A stretch of DNA of 35,751 bases, taken from NCBI GenBank assembly GCA_049317725.1, contig JBMOHS010000017.1, positions 1 through 35,751 of the forward strand, in the 5' to 3' direction. Below, piece after piece: positions 9,162 to 16,506 of the stretch. Both the position numbers and the translations under genes were made by a program. Position 1 is the stretch's first letter. Each line of letters starts with the position of its first letter. The DNA comes from CAIOZW01 sp049317725. GTDB lineage: Bacteria > Acidobacteriota > Blastocatellia > RBC074. A model generated the notes under the pieces. The model ran no database searches, was not told the origin of the DNA, and saw only the letters and a list, made by a program, of their open reading frames with translations.

Positions 9162-11567
9162 CTATCGGACAATCAGCACGCGGTGGAGCCCCTCTGGGAT
9201 ACGAAAGCTGGCTGAGGCGCCGACGGAGGTACTGCCGAGGATCGATTGATCGACGGTGACGGTCGTCTTTCTCCCCGCTTCGCTCGGAACAAGAACCCTC
9301 ACCTCTTGGCCTGTCTCGATGGTGAAGCTGAGGGTGCGGTCCTGTCGCCGATACCCGTAAAGCCGGACAGGCCCTTCACATTCCAGCTCGATCTTGCCGT
9401 CTCGCCGAATCAAGGTGCGGGAGGGCCCGGCGAGGAGGTCGAGACGACTCTCGCGAAGTCGGACGGTGTCGAGGCGCCGATCCTCCGTCAGCGTGCGGCT
9501 GCCGAGCGTCAGACCGCCCAGCGGGTCAACGAAGAAGAGTTCATCGAAAGTCGGCCAGAGGCGCAGGGCTGGCAAGGGTGATGGGGGGGCCACTGCAAGT
9601 GGCAGGGCCCCTCCTGCCCAGAGAAACTTTGCGAGCTCGGCCGCCGCCTGGTCTTCGCGGTAGCGGCGGAGCCCCTGATAGACGAGATAGGATCCGACAG
9701 ACCGGTTGGGTTGGAGGTCGGCCGCGCCAAGCAGGGGGGCGAGGTGGATCATCATCCGCTTCGCCCGGTCCGGATCAGGGATGCCGGCCAGCATCGGATA
9801 GAGGCAGCCGAGGGTCAACCGCGAAGAGCGGCGCCCGTCCCAGTCCTGGTCGAGATAGAGCCCCTGTTCCTCGTCCCAGAGACGAGTATTGATCAGCATA
9901 CGGAGCCGTTGATAGCGGTCGAACAGGCGCTCCGATTCGAGCGTCAAGCCCAGTTCCCGCGCGAGCAGGGCGAGGCACTCGGTATCGAGCGCGTGCAGGC
10001 TGTTGAGGCCGACCGAGTTCAGTTGGAAGGTTCCATTGGCCGCGTCGAAGGCGGTCTCTGGCGAGCTGTTCGCAGTCAGCCCTCCTTCCGTCGCGGCGAG
10101 TCGTCTTCGCTCTTCCAGTTTGAGGTCCTCGAATGCCAGGGACCCGAACTCAAGTTCCGCATTGCTTCCCCATTCGAGCAATCCATCCCCATTGCCGTCC
10201 CGCCACCCGCGTCCGGGATTCCGGTGCGTGTGCCACCATTGGTTCCACTGGAGCAGGCGTGGGTAGGACCAAGCGAGAAACTCCAGATCCTGGGTCAGCA
10301 AGTAGAGCTTGAGGGTAATCCAGGCCGCCAGCGGGGGCAGGGACCGTCCGGCGGTTGGGGACAGGGTGCTTCCGGCAGAGAGAGGGATGCGCCCATCTGG
10401 CAGTTGATCCGTGAGGAGGAGACGAAGCGTGCCCTTTGCCGCCTCCGCATCCAGAAAGGCACCGATCAAGGACCCGTAGAGGGCCGCCTCAGCGGGGGGA
10501 AGCGTTGCCTCAGGACCGCCAGAGGCGGCACCCGGGTCGAGAGATTGTCCGAACGTGAGATGGAGCAACCCGCTACGGGGGTCGAAGCGGCGACTCGCCA
10601 GAACACTTTGTTGGATGGCCTCGAGCGGGTCTGCCCACTCCCCGCCACTGCGTGTCAAGTTCGTTTTTGCCTGCTCTTCGGCTCGGGCCAGTTGCGCGGG
10701 AATCGGACCCAGCAGGAGCGTATCCTTGACCTCCTGCTCCATTTGCGCCCACTGATCTCCGATGGTGGCGACGAAGGAGACCGTTCCGTCCTGGCTCAGG
10801 TCGAAGCTGAGGGCCGCACGTGTCCGGGGAGAGAGGAGAACCGTGCCCCCTTCAGAAGAGCGCGGAGTCTCCTGGGCGTGGCCCTCCGCCATCAGCTGTG
10901 TCCGGAGGCTGGCGCTATCCCGAAAACTCGCAGCACCAATGGCGGTCCGATCTGTCTGAAGCAGAAACCGGCGACGTGGTGGGGGAAGGCCCCGTGGATG
11001 AACAGACTCCCCGACCAGCGTGCGTCGATCGGGACGAGATCGGAAGTGGGCCCAGCTCTCCGAGGACATCCCTGGCTGGTTCTCCCAGGGGGGGTACGCT
11101 TCGAGGGCGATGCGCACCCCTTTGGGGGCACTCACCTGGGCGAGCAAGAGGTGGGGAGAAAGGCGACTCCAGCGCAGGGTGATCGGTCGCTCCGGGTCGA
11201 ACCGGGTCGCCCAGCTGACGCTCCCGGCCCCTCCATCGGCGGTGTGTGGCCCGGGGGTCATCCGTGCAGGGAGCTCCTCGATCGCCTCGTTCGGTCGGTA
11301 GACGAGCATCCGAATCCCGAAGGCACTGAAGATCTGGGGTGTCGACGTGGAGACGGTCCGGCTCAGCAGGACGAGCCCTTGCGGCGCGGCTTGGTCGAGA
11401 CGACCGACGAGCACTTGCTCCGCGCTTTCGTCTTGCGAGGCACGGAGATGGCCAGTCGCCAGCTTCCCGGGCAGGGCACGAACCTCCGCCTCCCCTCCCA
11501 CCACCAGCCATTGTGGAAGCCAGCCAATCAGCAAGATGCTCAGGATGATTCCTCGACGCGTCGCCAT
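9162..11567 (-). CDS. Secreted MGH1/GH63-like glycoside hydrolase
   Basis: An 801-residue exported protein. The ATG at 11567 gives M-A-T-R-R-G followed by a hydrophobic signal peptide; the frame continues open upstream but encodes Arg/Pro-rich nonsense. The N-terminal ~300 residues look beta-rich. The middle to C-terminal part (about 340-680) has the layout of an (alpha/alpha)6 barrel of the mannosylglycerate-hydrolase/trehalase/GH63 clan: W-W-x-x-H-R-N-P-G-x-G-W, D-G-N-G-D-G-L-L-E-W-G, L-N-S-L-H-A-L-D-T-E, then L-W-D-E-E-Q-G-L-Y-L-D. A beta-sandwich tail follows. The substrate cannot be told; alpha-glycosides are typical of the clan. It is divergent from the selenoprotein operon across 213 bases. 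Family confidence is moderate to good, exact activity low. Confidence 0.75.
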   Translation of the reverse strand: MATRRGIILSILLIGWLPQWLVVGGEAEVRALPGKLATGHLRASQDESAEQVLVGRLDQAAPQGLVLLSRTVSTSTPQIFSAFGIRMLVYRPNEAIEELPARMTPGPHTADGGAGSVSWATRFDPERPITLRWSRLSPHLLLAQVSAPKGVRIALEAYPPWENQPGMSSESWAHFRSRPDRRTLVGESVHPRGLPPPRRRFLLQTDRTAIGAASFRDSASLRTQLMAEGHAQETPRSSEGGTVLLSPRTRAALSFDLSQDGTVSFVATIGDQWAQMEQEVKDTLLLGPIPAQLARAEEQAKTNLTRSGGEWADPLEAIQQSVLASRRFDPRSGLLHLTFGQSLDPGAASGGPEATLPPAEAALYGSLIGAFLDAEAAKGTLRLLLTDQLPDGRIPLSAGSTLSPTAGRSLPPLAAWITLKLYLLTQDLEFLAWSYPRLLQWNQWWHTHRNPGRGWRDGNGDGLLEWGSNAELEFGSLAFEDLKLEERRRLAATEGGLTANSSPETAFDAANGTFQLNSVGLNSLHALDTECLALLARELGLTLESERLFDRYQRLRMLINTRLWDEEQGLYLDQDWDGRRSSRLTLGCLYPMLAGIPDPDRAKRMMIHLAPLLGAADLQPNRSVGSYLVYQGLRRYREDQAAAELAKFLWAGGALPLAVAPPSPLPALRLWPTFDELFFVDPLGGLTLGSRTLTEDRRLDTVRLRESRLDLLAGPSRTLIRRDGKIELECEGPVRLYGYRRQDRTLSFTIETGQEVRVLVPSEAGRKTTVTVDQSILGSTSVGASASFRIPEGLHRVLIVR

Positions 11568-11672
11568 TCTTCGGGTCGCTCTTTGGCCGTCTCTCTTCGA
11601 CTCTGCCGGCTCTCCTCTCACTTTGCTGCCGGCCGACCGCACGGTCTCTCGTCGCCACTTGAGAGGGTATGG

Positions 11673-11690
11673 GCAACTCCCCCGAGTTGC
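11673..11690. repeat. Perfect inverted repeat in the divergent promoter region
   Basis: GCAACTC (11673-11679) and GAGTTGC (11684-11690) flank a CCCC loop. It ends three bases before the proposed -35 box of the selenoprotein operon and lies between the divergent glycosidase and selenoprotein genes, a good place for an operator. A transcribed hairpin is the alternative. Confidence 0.45.
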
Positions 11691-11693
11691 AAG

Positions 11694-11722
11694 TAGGCAG
11701 CCCTCAGAAAATCGGCTACAAT
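11694..11722 (+). promoter_or_regulatory. Candidate sigma-70 promoter for the selenoprotein operon
   Basis: -35 TAGGCA (11694-11699, 4 of 6 consensus) and -10 TACAAT (11717-11722, 5 of 6) with a 17-base spacer. Transcription would start about 50 bases before the ATG at 11781. Called by eye. Confidence 0.5.
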
Positions 11723-11780
11723 CCGTTCCTCTTCTGCGTGGGCGCGCAGAAGAAACGAATCCTGCACACGGGAGGGCAAG

Positions 11781-12527
11781 ATGGCGACCTACCAGGAGAT
11801 GAGTCTGCACGTCAGGCTCTTCATGCGGAAATACCCATTTGACCGGTATCGCATCGATCCCGTGCCGTGTACGCCGCTGGCGAAGCCGTTGTCGGAAGCG
11901 AATGTGGCCATCGTTACGACCGCTGGGCTTCATCTGCCCGACCAGCCGGATTTTGATCATGGCCGCAAGTTGGGAGACCCGTCGTTCCGGGAGATTCCGG
12001 CGGAGATCGATCCGCAGATCTTACGGGAGTCGCACCGAAGCCAAGCGTTCGATCACCGGGGGATTGCCGAGGATAAGAATTTGGCGTTTCCACTCGACCG
12101 ATTGCGCGAGTGGCAGGCGGCTGGACGGTTGGGAAGCATCAACCATCGTCACTTCAGTTTCATGGGGTCGATCATTGGCCCGGGGCCTTTGATCGAGGAG
12201 ACGGCACCCGCCGTCGCCTCGATGTTGCGAGAGGATGGGGTCGAGGTCGTCCTGTTGACGCCGCTCTGACCAATGTGCAACCAGACGGTCGGTCTGGTCC
12301 AAGCGGCGCTCGAGCGGGCGGGGATGACCACGGTCTCGATCACTCTGCTGCGTGAAGTCACGGCACGCATCCGGCCTCCACGGGCGCTCTTCGTCCCGGT
12401 GCCGATGGGCTATCCTCTCGGGGCCCCGCACCAGCCGGCGCTGCAACATCAGATTCTCGACGCCGCCTTCCGACTGCTTCCCCGGACGGACCTGCCCGTG
12501 CTCGAGGAGTTCGTCCCGACCCCTTGA
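11781..12527 (+). CDS. Selenocysteine-containing GrdB/PrdB-family (selenoprotein B) protein, UGA at 12267 read as Sec
   Basis: A 248-residue protein if the in-frame TGA at 12267-12269 is decoded as selenocysteine. It belongs to the glycine/sarcosine/betaine/D-proline reductase selenoprotein B group, judged from S-E-A-N-V-A-I-V-T-T-A-G-L-H, G-D-P-S-F-R-E-I-P, F-P-L-D-R-L-R-E, H-F-S-F-M-G and the active-site stretch V-V-L-L-T-P-L-U-P-M-C-N-Q-T-V-G-L-V-Q. The predicted Sec163 and Cys166 form a U-x-x-C redox pair. Family relatives have U or C at this position. Homology runs on both sides of the TGA in one frame, so a pseudogene or frameshift is unlikely. A SECIS-like hairpin begins 10 bases after the TGA. 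GGAGGG precedes the ATG. No grdA/grdC or prdA partner is present, so classical Stickland reduction is doubtful and the substrate is unknown. A GNAT gene follows 33 bases later. selA/selB/selC are not in the window. Confidence 0.87.
12267..12298 (+). promoter_or_regulatory. Bacterial SECIS-like element with Sec UGA codon
   Basis: After the TGA (12267-12269), ACCAGAC (12280-12286) pairs perfectly with GTCTGGT (12292-12298) around the five-base loop GGTCG. The loop begins 17 bases after the UGA, inside the 16-37 base window typical of bacterial SECIS elements, and carries the apical G/U that SelB needs. The loop GGTC also matches the E. coli fdhF loop sequence. Confidence 0.75.
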
Positions 12528-12560
12528 CTCGCCCGGATGCGAAAGGAGTGCCCCCTTCCG

Positions 12561-13040
12561 ATGAGTAAACTGACCTATCGCCAGGCCACTCTGGCCGATG
12601 CCTCGACAATCGCTGACTTCCAGTTGTGGATGGCCCTCGAGACAGAGGAGGTCATCCTCGACCCGGCGATCTGTCGCGACGGGGTCGTCGCGGTCTTTGA
12701 ACGCCCCGGCCTCGGTTGCTACCACGTCGCCGAAGAGAATGGGCGCCTGCTTGCCTCGACCCTCCTCACCTACGAATGGAGCGACTGGCGAAATGGGGTT
12801 GTCTGGTGGATCCAGAGCGTCTACGTCCCACCATCAGACCGCCGCCGCGGGATCTTTGCCGGTCTTTACCGCTATCTTCAATCTCAGGCTGAAGCGGATC
12901 CGCTCGTCCGGGGATTGCGCCTCTACGTCGATCTTCGGAACAGATCGGCCCAGGAGGTCTACACCAGGCTCGGGATGAACGGGGAGCACTACCGCGTTTT
13001 TGAATGGATGAAACCGGGCGCTTTAACTGAGGACGAATAG
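12561..13040 (+). CDS. GNAT-family N-acetyltransferase
   Basis: A 159-residue cytoplasmic acetyltransferase. The start at 12561 is set by AAAGGAG at 12542-12548; an in-frame ATG at 12537 lies before that site. It has the GNAT fold: an N-terminal R-Q-A-T-L-A-D-A-S-T-I-A-D-F helix, the beta-4 strand I-Q-S-V-Y-V-P-P, the acetyl-CoA pyrophosphate loop D-R-R-R-G-I-F-A-G-L, and the C-terminal L-R-L-Y-V-D-L-R-N-R-S-A-Q-E-V-Y-T-R-L-G-M motif. The acceptor is unknown. It starts 33 bases after the selenoprotein stop and is very likely co-transcribed. Its own stop codon lies inside the left arm of a palindromic repeat. Confidence 0.85.
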   Translation: MSKLTYRQATLADASTIADFQLWMALETEEVILDPAICRDGVVAVFERPGLGCYHVAEENGRLLASTLLTYEWSDWRNGVVWWIQSVYVPPSDRRRGIFAGLYRYLQSQAEADPLVRGLRLYVDLRNRSAQEVYTRLGMNGEHYRVFEWMKPGALTEDE

Positions 13041-13075
13041 GACGAATAGGACCTAAGGTCCTATCCGTCCTATCC
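13031..13075. repeat. Palindromic repeat built on the GAATAGGAC 9-mer
   Basis: Two exact GAATAGGAC units (13035-13043, 13044-13052) form the left arm of a hairpin; positions 37-53 (of 130xx) pair with 57-73 over 17 positions with a single mismatch and a 3-base loop. The arm includes the stop codon of the acetyltransferase. There is no T run. The same 9-mer is found at 24432, so this is a dispersed repeat; it may also protect or end the transcript. Confidence 0.8.
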
Positions 13076-13102
13076 CCCTATTCCCTTCGGTCAGCCAAGC
13101 CC

Positions 13103-13852
13103 TCAGACCACAGCCCCCCCGTCGACCGTGACGACCTCACCCGCCATGAAGCTGTTCCGATCGGAGACCATGAACGCCGCGAACTCAGCAAACTCCTCCG
13201 GGCGTCCATTTCGCCCCTTCGCTGCCCAGAACTTATACATCCCGGAGAGACGGTCGGGCAGCATCTCGGCCAGCTCCGTATCGAAGATTCCCGCGGCAAT
13301 CGCGTTGACCGTGATCCCGAACGGAGCTCCCTCCCGCGAGAGGCACTTGGTAAACCCGATTACGGCGGCTTTCGAGGTCGCATAGTGGACGGCCGTCGGA
13401 AGTGCCCGAATCGCCCCAATGCTGCTGATGTTGAGGATCTTCCCGTTCCGCTGCCGCAACATCTGCTTGAAGACCGGCTTGGTGACGTAGAAGAGGCTGT
13501 TGACGTTGGTGTCGATCACCTGGTGCCACGAGCTCTCGGTCATCGTCGCAAAATTGTCGGAACGGTTGATTGCTGCGTTGTTGACCAGAATATCGATTCG
13601 GCCAAATTTCTGCTGAATCTCCCGCACCATTCGGTTGAGACCCGGTCGATCGGTCACCGAGACCTTGAAGGCAAGGGCTCGTCGCCCCAGTGCTTCGACC
13701 CGGCCCACCACCTCCTGGGCCAACTCGTCCCGCGAATGGTAGTTGAAAGCGATATCCGCCCCCTCTCGGGCGAAGATCTCACACAATGCACGCCCCAATC
13801 CACGGGATCCCCCCGTGATCAAGGCCGTCTTCCCTTCCAATAATAGGCTCAT
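13103..13852 (-). CDS. SDR-family oxidoreductase (FabG-like)
   Basis: A 249-residue short-chain dehydrogenase/reductase. The Rossmann glycine motif is T-G-G-S-R-G-L-G at about 13-20, then N-N-A-A at 91-94, and the catalytic tetrad N116, S144, Y157, K161 (Y-A-T-S-K). The tail V-T-V-D-G-G is the usual FabG-type end. It is probably NADP(H)-dependent. The ATG at 13852 is preferred because the homology begins right after it. It is the last gene of a three-gene minus-strand run with a glycosyltransferase and a radical SAM enzyme, which suggests a reductive step in lipid or glycan biosynthesis rather than housekeeping FabG, for which no fatty-acid genes are nearby. Confidence 0.9.
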   Translation of the reverse strand: MSLLLEGKTALITGGSRGLGRALCEIFAREGADIAFNYHSRDELAQEVVGRVEALGRRALAFKVSVTDRPGLNRMVREIQQKFGRIDILVNNAAINRSDNFATMTESSWHQVIDTNVNSLFYVTKPVFKQMLRQRNGKILNISSIGAIRALPTAVHYATSKAAVIGFTKCLSREGAPFGITVNAIAAGIFDTELAEMLPDRLSGMYKFWAAKGRNGRPEEFAEFAAFMVSDRNSFMAGEVVTVDGGAVV

Positions 13853-14000
13853 AAAACTCTCAGGATGGCTCTGCCGAAGGCTCCTCAGAGCGGATCGGCA
13901 TGGATTCAGAGATGAAATGGTCAATGTACTCAATCCCGCCGCCCTTTTCCAGCCCGACAGGGGATCCGCAGGGGAATATTGGTCGAGGACGTAGCTTGTG

Positions 14001-15239
14001 CTATCCGCGAAGGGGGCGCTCGATGGCTACGGCTGGGCCAGCCGGAGCCGAGAGGGGGGGGAGAGGGGGGGCAATGACTGTTCCTTCCACTTTATAGAGC
14101 AATTCCTGAACAATCCGCTGGGTAGCGTTGGGAACGGCCAAACGCGAGGCGGCCCGCCGCATCGATTCGAGTTCGGCGCGGTCGTAGGTCAACCGGCGGA
14201 CAAGTGGCACCACCTCCCGCACGTGGCGAAGCAGCACGCCAGCCTGATGCCGGACGATCAGATCGGCCGTGCGCGATTCCTGTGGCATCGGCGGCGTAAT
14301 CGAGTCGGCGAGAATCGGGAGTCGCGACGCTAGAGCCTCGAAAGTTGTCAACCCTCCCAGCTTGGAGATCATCAGGTCCGCCGCGTGCATCAACTTCTCC
14401 ATGGCGTTGCTGTACCCAATCACCCGCGTCGGAAAAGGGGATCGTCGGGCCATCTGCTCGATCTGTCCTTGCAATCGCTGGTTCCGGCCCGCAAGAAAGA
14501 TCGCCTGGGCATCACGCAACCCCTCACCCTCCCGGACCATCTCTTCGTAGATCTGGGGGATGTTGCCGCCTCCCACCCAGCCAGCATTGATAAAGACCGT
14601 GAAGCGCTCCGGATCCAACCCGAGCTGACGTCGAACCTCTCCGCGCTCCTCCTCTGGCCGCCCCTCGAACTTCGAGTGAATGGGGATCCCGCAGATACGG
14701 ATCTTCTCGGCTGGGACGCCATAGTCGACCAGTTGCTGGCGCGCCTCCTCCGTCGCCACCAGGTAGAGGCTGACCTCCTCGCAGGCCCACCCGTGCCAGA
14801 ATCCGTAGCACGGATCGGTGACAACCGTCACCAATGGAATCTTGTCGAGGAGCCCCAGGTCGCGCAGTGCCCGCCCAAAGAAGTGCTGCGTCATCGGATG
14901 GACTGAGATGAGGACTTGTGGACAGTACTTCTCGAAGAGTTGCCGAACATACCGCGAGGTCAAGCGGTAGAAGAGGCTCGATTCATTGGGGCGCAAATGC
15001 TCGATCGCGCGGTAGTAGTAGTGGACGAAATCCTGGTGGTGGCGCAAGAGATAGTTGTAGAGATCTGCCATCCGCCGTGCAAAGAAGTGGGATTCTTCAA
15101 TCGCACGCACGATCTTGACGAGACAACCCTGCGCAAGGGAGCGATGGAGGCCGTCGGCGATTGCGGCGGCGGCGCTGGAGTGGCCTCCCCCCGTATCCGA
15201 GGTGATGATCAGAAAGCGCGATGTCTTCTCCACCGTCAT
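14001..15239 (-). CDS. MGDG-synthase/MurG-like glycosyltransferase (GT28 type)
   Basis: A 412-residue GT-B glycosyltransferase. The N-domain has the acceptor-side signature T-S-D-T-G-G-G-H-S-S-A-A of the monogalactosyl/diglucosyl-diacylglycerol synthase group at about residues 11-22. The C-domain has F-I-N-A-G-W-V-G-G-G, then M-H-A-A-D-L-M-I-S-K-L-G-G-L-T-T-F-E-A-L-A, the nucleotide-sugar binding region, and P-Q-E. Such enzymes act at the inner membrane on diacylglycerol-like lipids using UDP-sugars. The ATG at 15239 is where homology begins; the frame is open for 38 more residues that overlap the end of the radical SAM gene. The C-terminal about 35 residues are Pro/Ala-rich and probably disordered. 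It is 88 bases downstream of the radical SAM stop. Confidence 0.85.
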   Translation of the reverse strand: MTVEKTSRFLIITSDTGGGHSSAAAAIADGLHRSLAQGCLVKIVRAIEESHFFARRMADLYNYLLRHHQDFVHYYYRAIEHLRPNESSLFYRLTSRYVRQLFEKYCPQVLISVHPMTQHFFGRALRDLGLLDKIPLVTVVTDPCYGFWHGWACEEVSLYLVATEEARQQLVDYGVPAEKIRICGIPIHSKFEGRPEEERGEVRRQLGLDPERFTVFINAGWVGGGNIPQIYEEMVREGEGLRDAQAIFLAGRNQRLQGQIEQMARRSPFPTRVIGYSNAMEKLMHAADLMISKLGGLTTFEALASRLPILADSITPPMPQESRTADLIVRHQAGVLLRHVREVVPLVRRLTYDRAELESMRRAASRLAVPNATQRIVQELLYKVEGTVIAPPLPPLSAPAGPAVAIERPLRG

Positions 15240-15327
15240 TGGTGTCGCCCCCGCTTGGCTGACCGCCTCTTGCTGCCGCGATCGTGGCCCCGTCTTCCAT
15301 CGTTGCGTCGCCCAGTTTCCTGGGCGG

Positions 15328-16506
15328 TCAATCTCCGCTGAGTGCCGATCCAACCGGGTTGGAAGCGGGGAGTGGCTGACCCGAGTCGGGAGGCGTCGGC
15401 TTCAACTGCTTGAGCTGTCGCTCCAACCGCTTGATCTGAATAAGGTGCTTCGGGTTGAAGGCGAGCGACGGGTAGTAACAGTTCGACTCGTGGGTACAGA
15501 AACATCCGTTCCGGACGTGCTCCCGCCGAACCTTCATCTCAGGAGAGTTCCAGAGCGCCCAGAAGTTCCAATCGTAGTCGTGGAGATTCCCGATGGGATC
15601 GAGATTCTCGCAGCTCGAGACCGTCCCCTCGTCGTAGATGACACCGCCGGTCGTGCCAGCAAAACAGCGAAGCTGGGCTTTTTGGGTCTCCTCGGTCCGC
15701 GCGATCAGCTCGTGCATATAGATGTCGACGGCCGCCTTGAAGTGTCCACCTTTACCCTTGTAATGGTTCTTGATCACTCCATTGCGGGAGTCGTCGTCGA
15801 TCATTGTTGCCAGCCGACGGTACCGACTGAGATCGATGTTGAGCTCTTCGGCGCGGGCAGAGGGCGGGCGAATATAGTTGACGTTGATCTTGTCCGGTTT
15901 GAGGTCGTAGCGAAGGAAGTCGTACCACTCGAAGATGCGATCCTGGTTGGAGTTCATGAAGCAGGTGCAGGTCTGCACATCGAGACGGGGAATCTCCCGC
16001 TGAATGGCCTGCAGCTGACGGGCGGTATCGATCGCCTTCTTCCAGCTGCCCGCCTTGCCCCGAATCTTCTCGTGATCCTCTTCGAGACCGTCGATGCCGA
16101 GGGCGACCGTGACGTTGAGGTTCGGACACTCCTCGAGAATCCGGCTGACGTCCGGCATGATCCGCTGCTGAATTCCCCCGTTCGACATCAGATAGACTGA
16201 CTCGAGCTGGTTGTTTTCATAGAAGGCGCGAACCACCTCGGGAAGATCCTTGCGGGTGAACGGCTCGCCGCCGGCGATGATGAGGATCGGCAAGCGGCCC
16301 CCGAGGGTCTCGCTGATGCGGACCAACTGCGAGGTCGTCATCTGCCGCTTCTTGCGGGGCTGGTCGTCCAGCTCCTCCGTGAAGAAGCAGTGTCGGCATC
16401 GCATGTCGCAGACGGAGGTGATGAGGATGTTGAGGATGACAGGTGAGGTCACCCCTCCAGCGAGAACGGTTCCGTACCGTTTGATCAATTCCAGATTGTA
16501 GTTCAT
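15328..16506 (-). CDS. Radical SAM protein with SPASM-like C-terminal cysteine region
   Basis: A 392-residue radical SAM enzyme. C33-x3-C37-x2-C40 (C-D-M-R-C-R-H-C) would hold the SAM-binding [4Fe-4S] cluster, followed by I-I-A-G-G-E-P-F-T-R, the G-G-E motif. A C-terminal cysteine cluster (L-R-C-F-A-G, S-S-C-E-N-L, N-G-C-F-C-T-H-E-S-N-C) resembles a SPASM/twitch auxiliary-cluster domain. The ATG at 16506 is chosen for the upstream AAAGAGTGG. There is no nearby peptide precursor gene and the next genes are a lipid-type glycosyltransferase and an SDR, so a lipid or sugar modification role is as likely as peptide maturation. The specific substrate is unknown. It is the first gene of its operon. 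Confidence 0.88.
   Translation of the reverse strand: MNYNLELIKRYGTVLAGGVTSPVILNILITSVCDMRCRHCFFTEELDDQPRKKRQMTTSQLVRISETLGGRLPILIIAGGEPFTRKDLPEVVRAFYENNQLESVYLMSNGGIQQRIMPDVSRILEECPNLNVTVALGIDGLEEDHEKIRGKAGSWKKAIDTARQLQAIQREIPRLDVQTCTCFMNSNQDRIFEWYDFLRYDLKPDKINVNYIRPPSARAEELNIDLSRYRRLATMIDDDSRNGVIKNHYKGKGGHFKAAVDIYMHELIARTEETQKAQLRCFAGTTGGVIYDEGTVSSCENLDPIGNLHDYDWNFWALWNSPEMKVRREHVRNGCFCTHESNCYYPSLAFNPKHLIQIKRLERQLKQLKPTPPDSGQPLPASNPVGSALSGD

Noticed and set aside
9711..11696. A long open frame (661 codons) antisense to the glycosidase
   Set aside because: Its translation is Arg/Gln/Pro-rich with no family motif, it has no ribosome-binding site, and the opposite strand encodes a clear secreted enzyme. 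Such frames are common opposite GC-rich genes.
11781..12269. Truncated 162-residue gene plus a separate downstream 84-residue gene, or a pseudogene
   Set aside because: The two parts are in the same frame, separated by a single TGA, with the active-site motif spanning it and a SECIS-like hairpin after it. Selenocysteine decoding explains this better.
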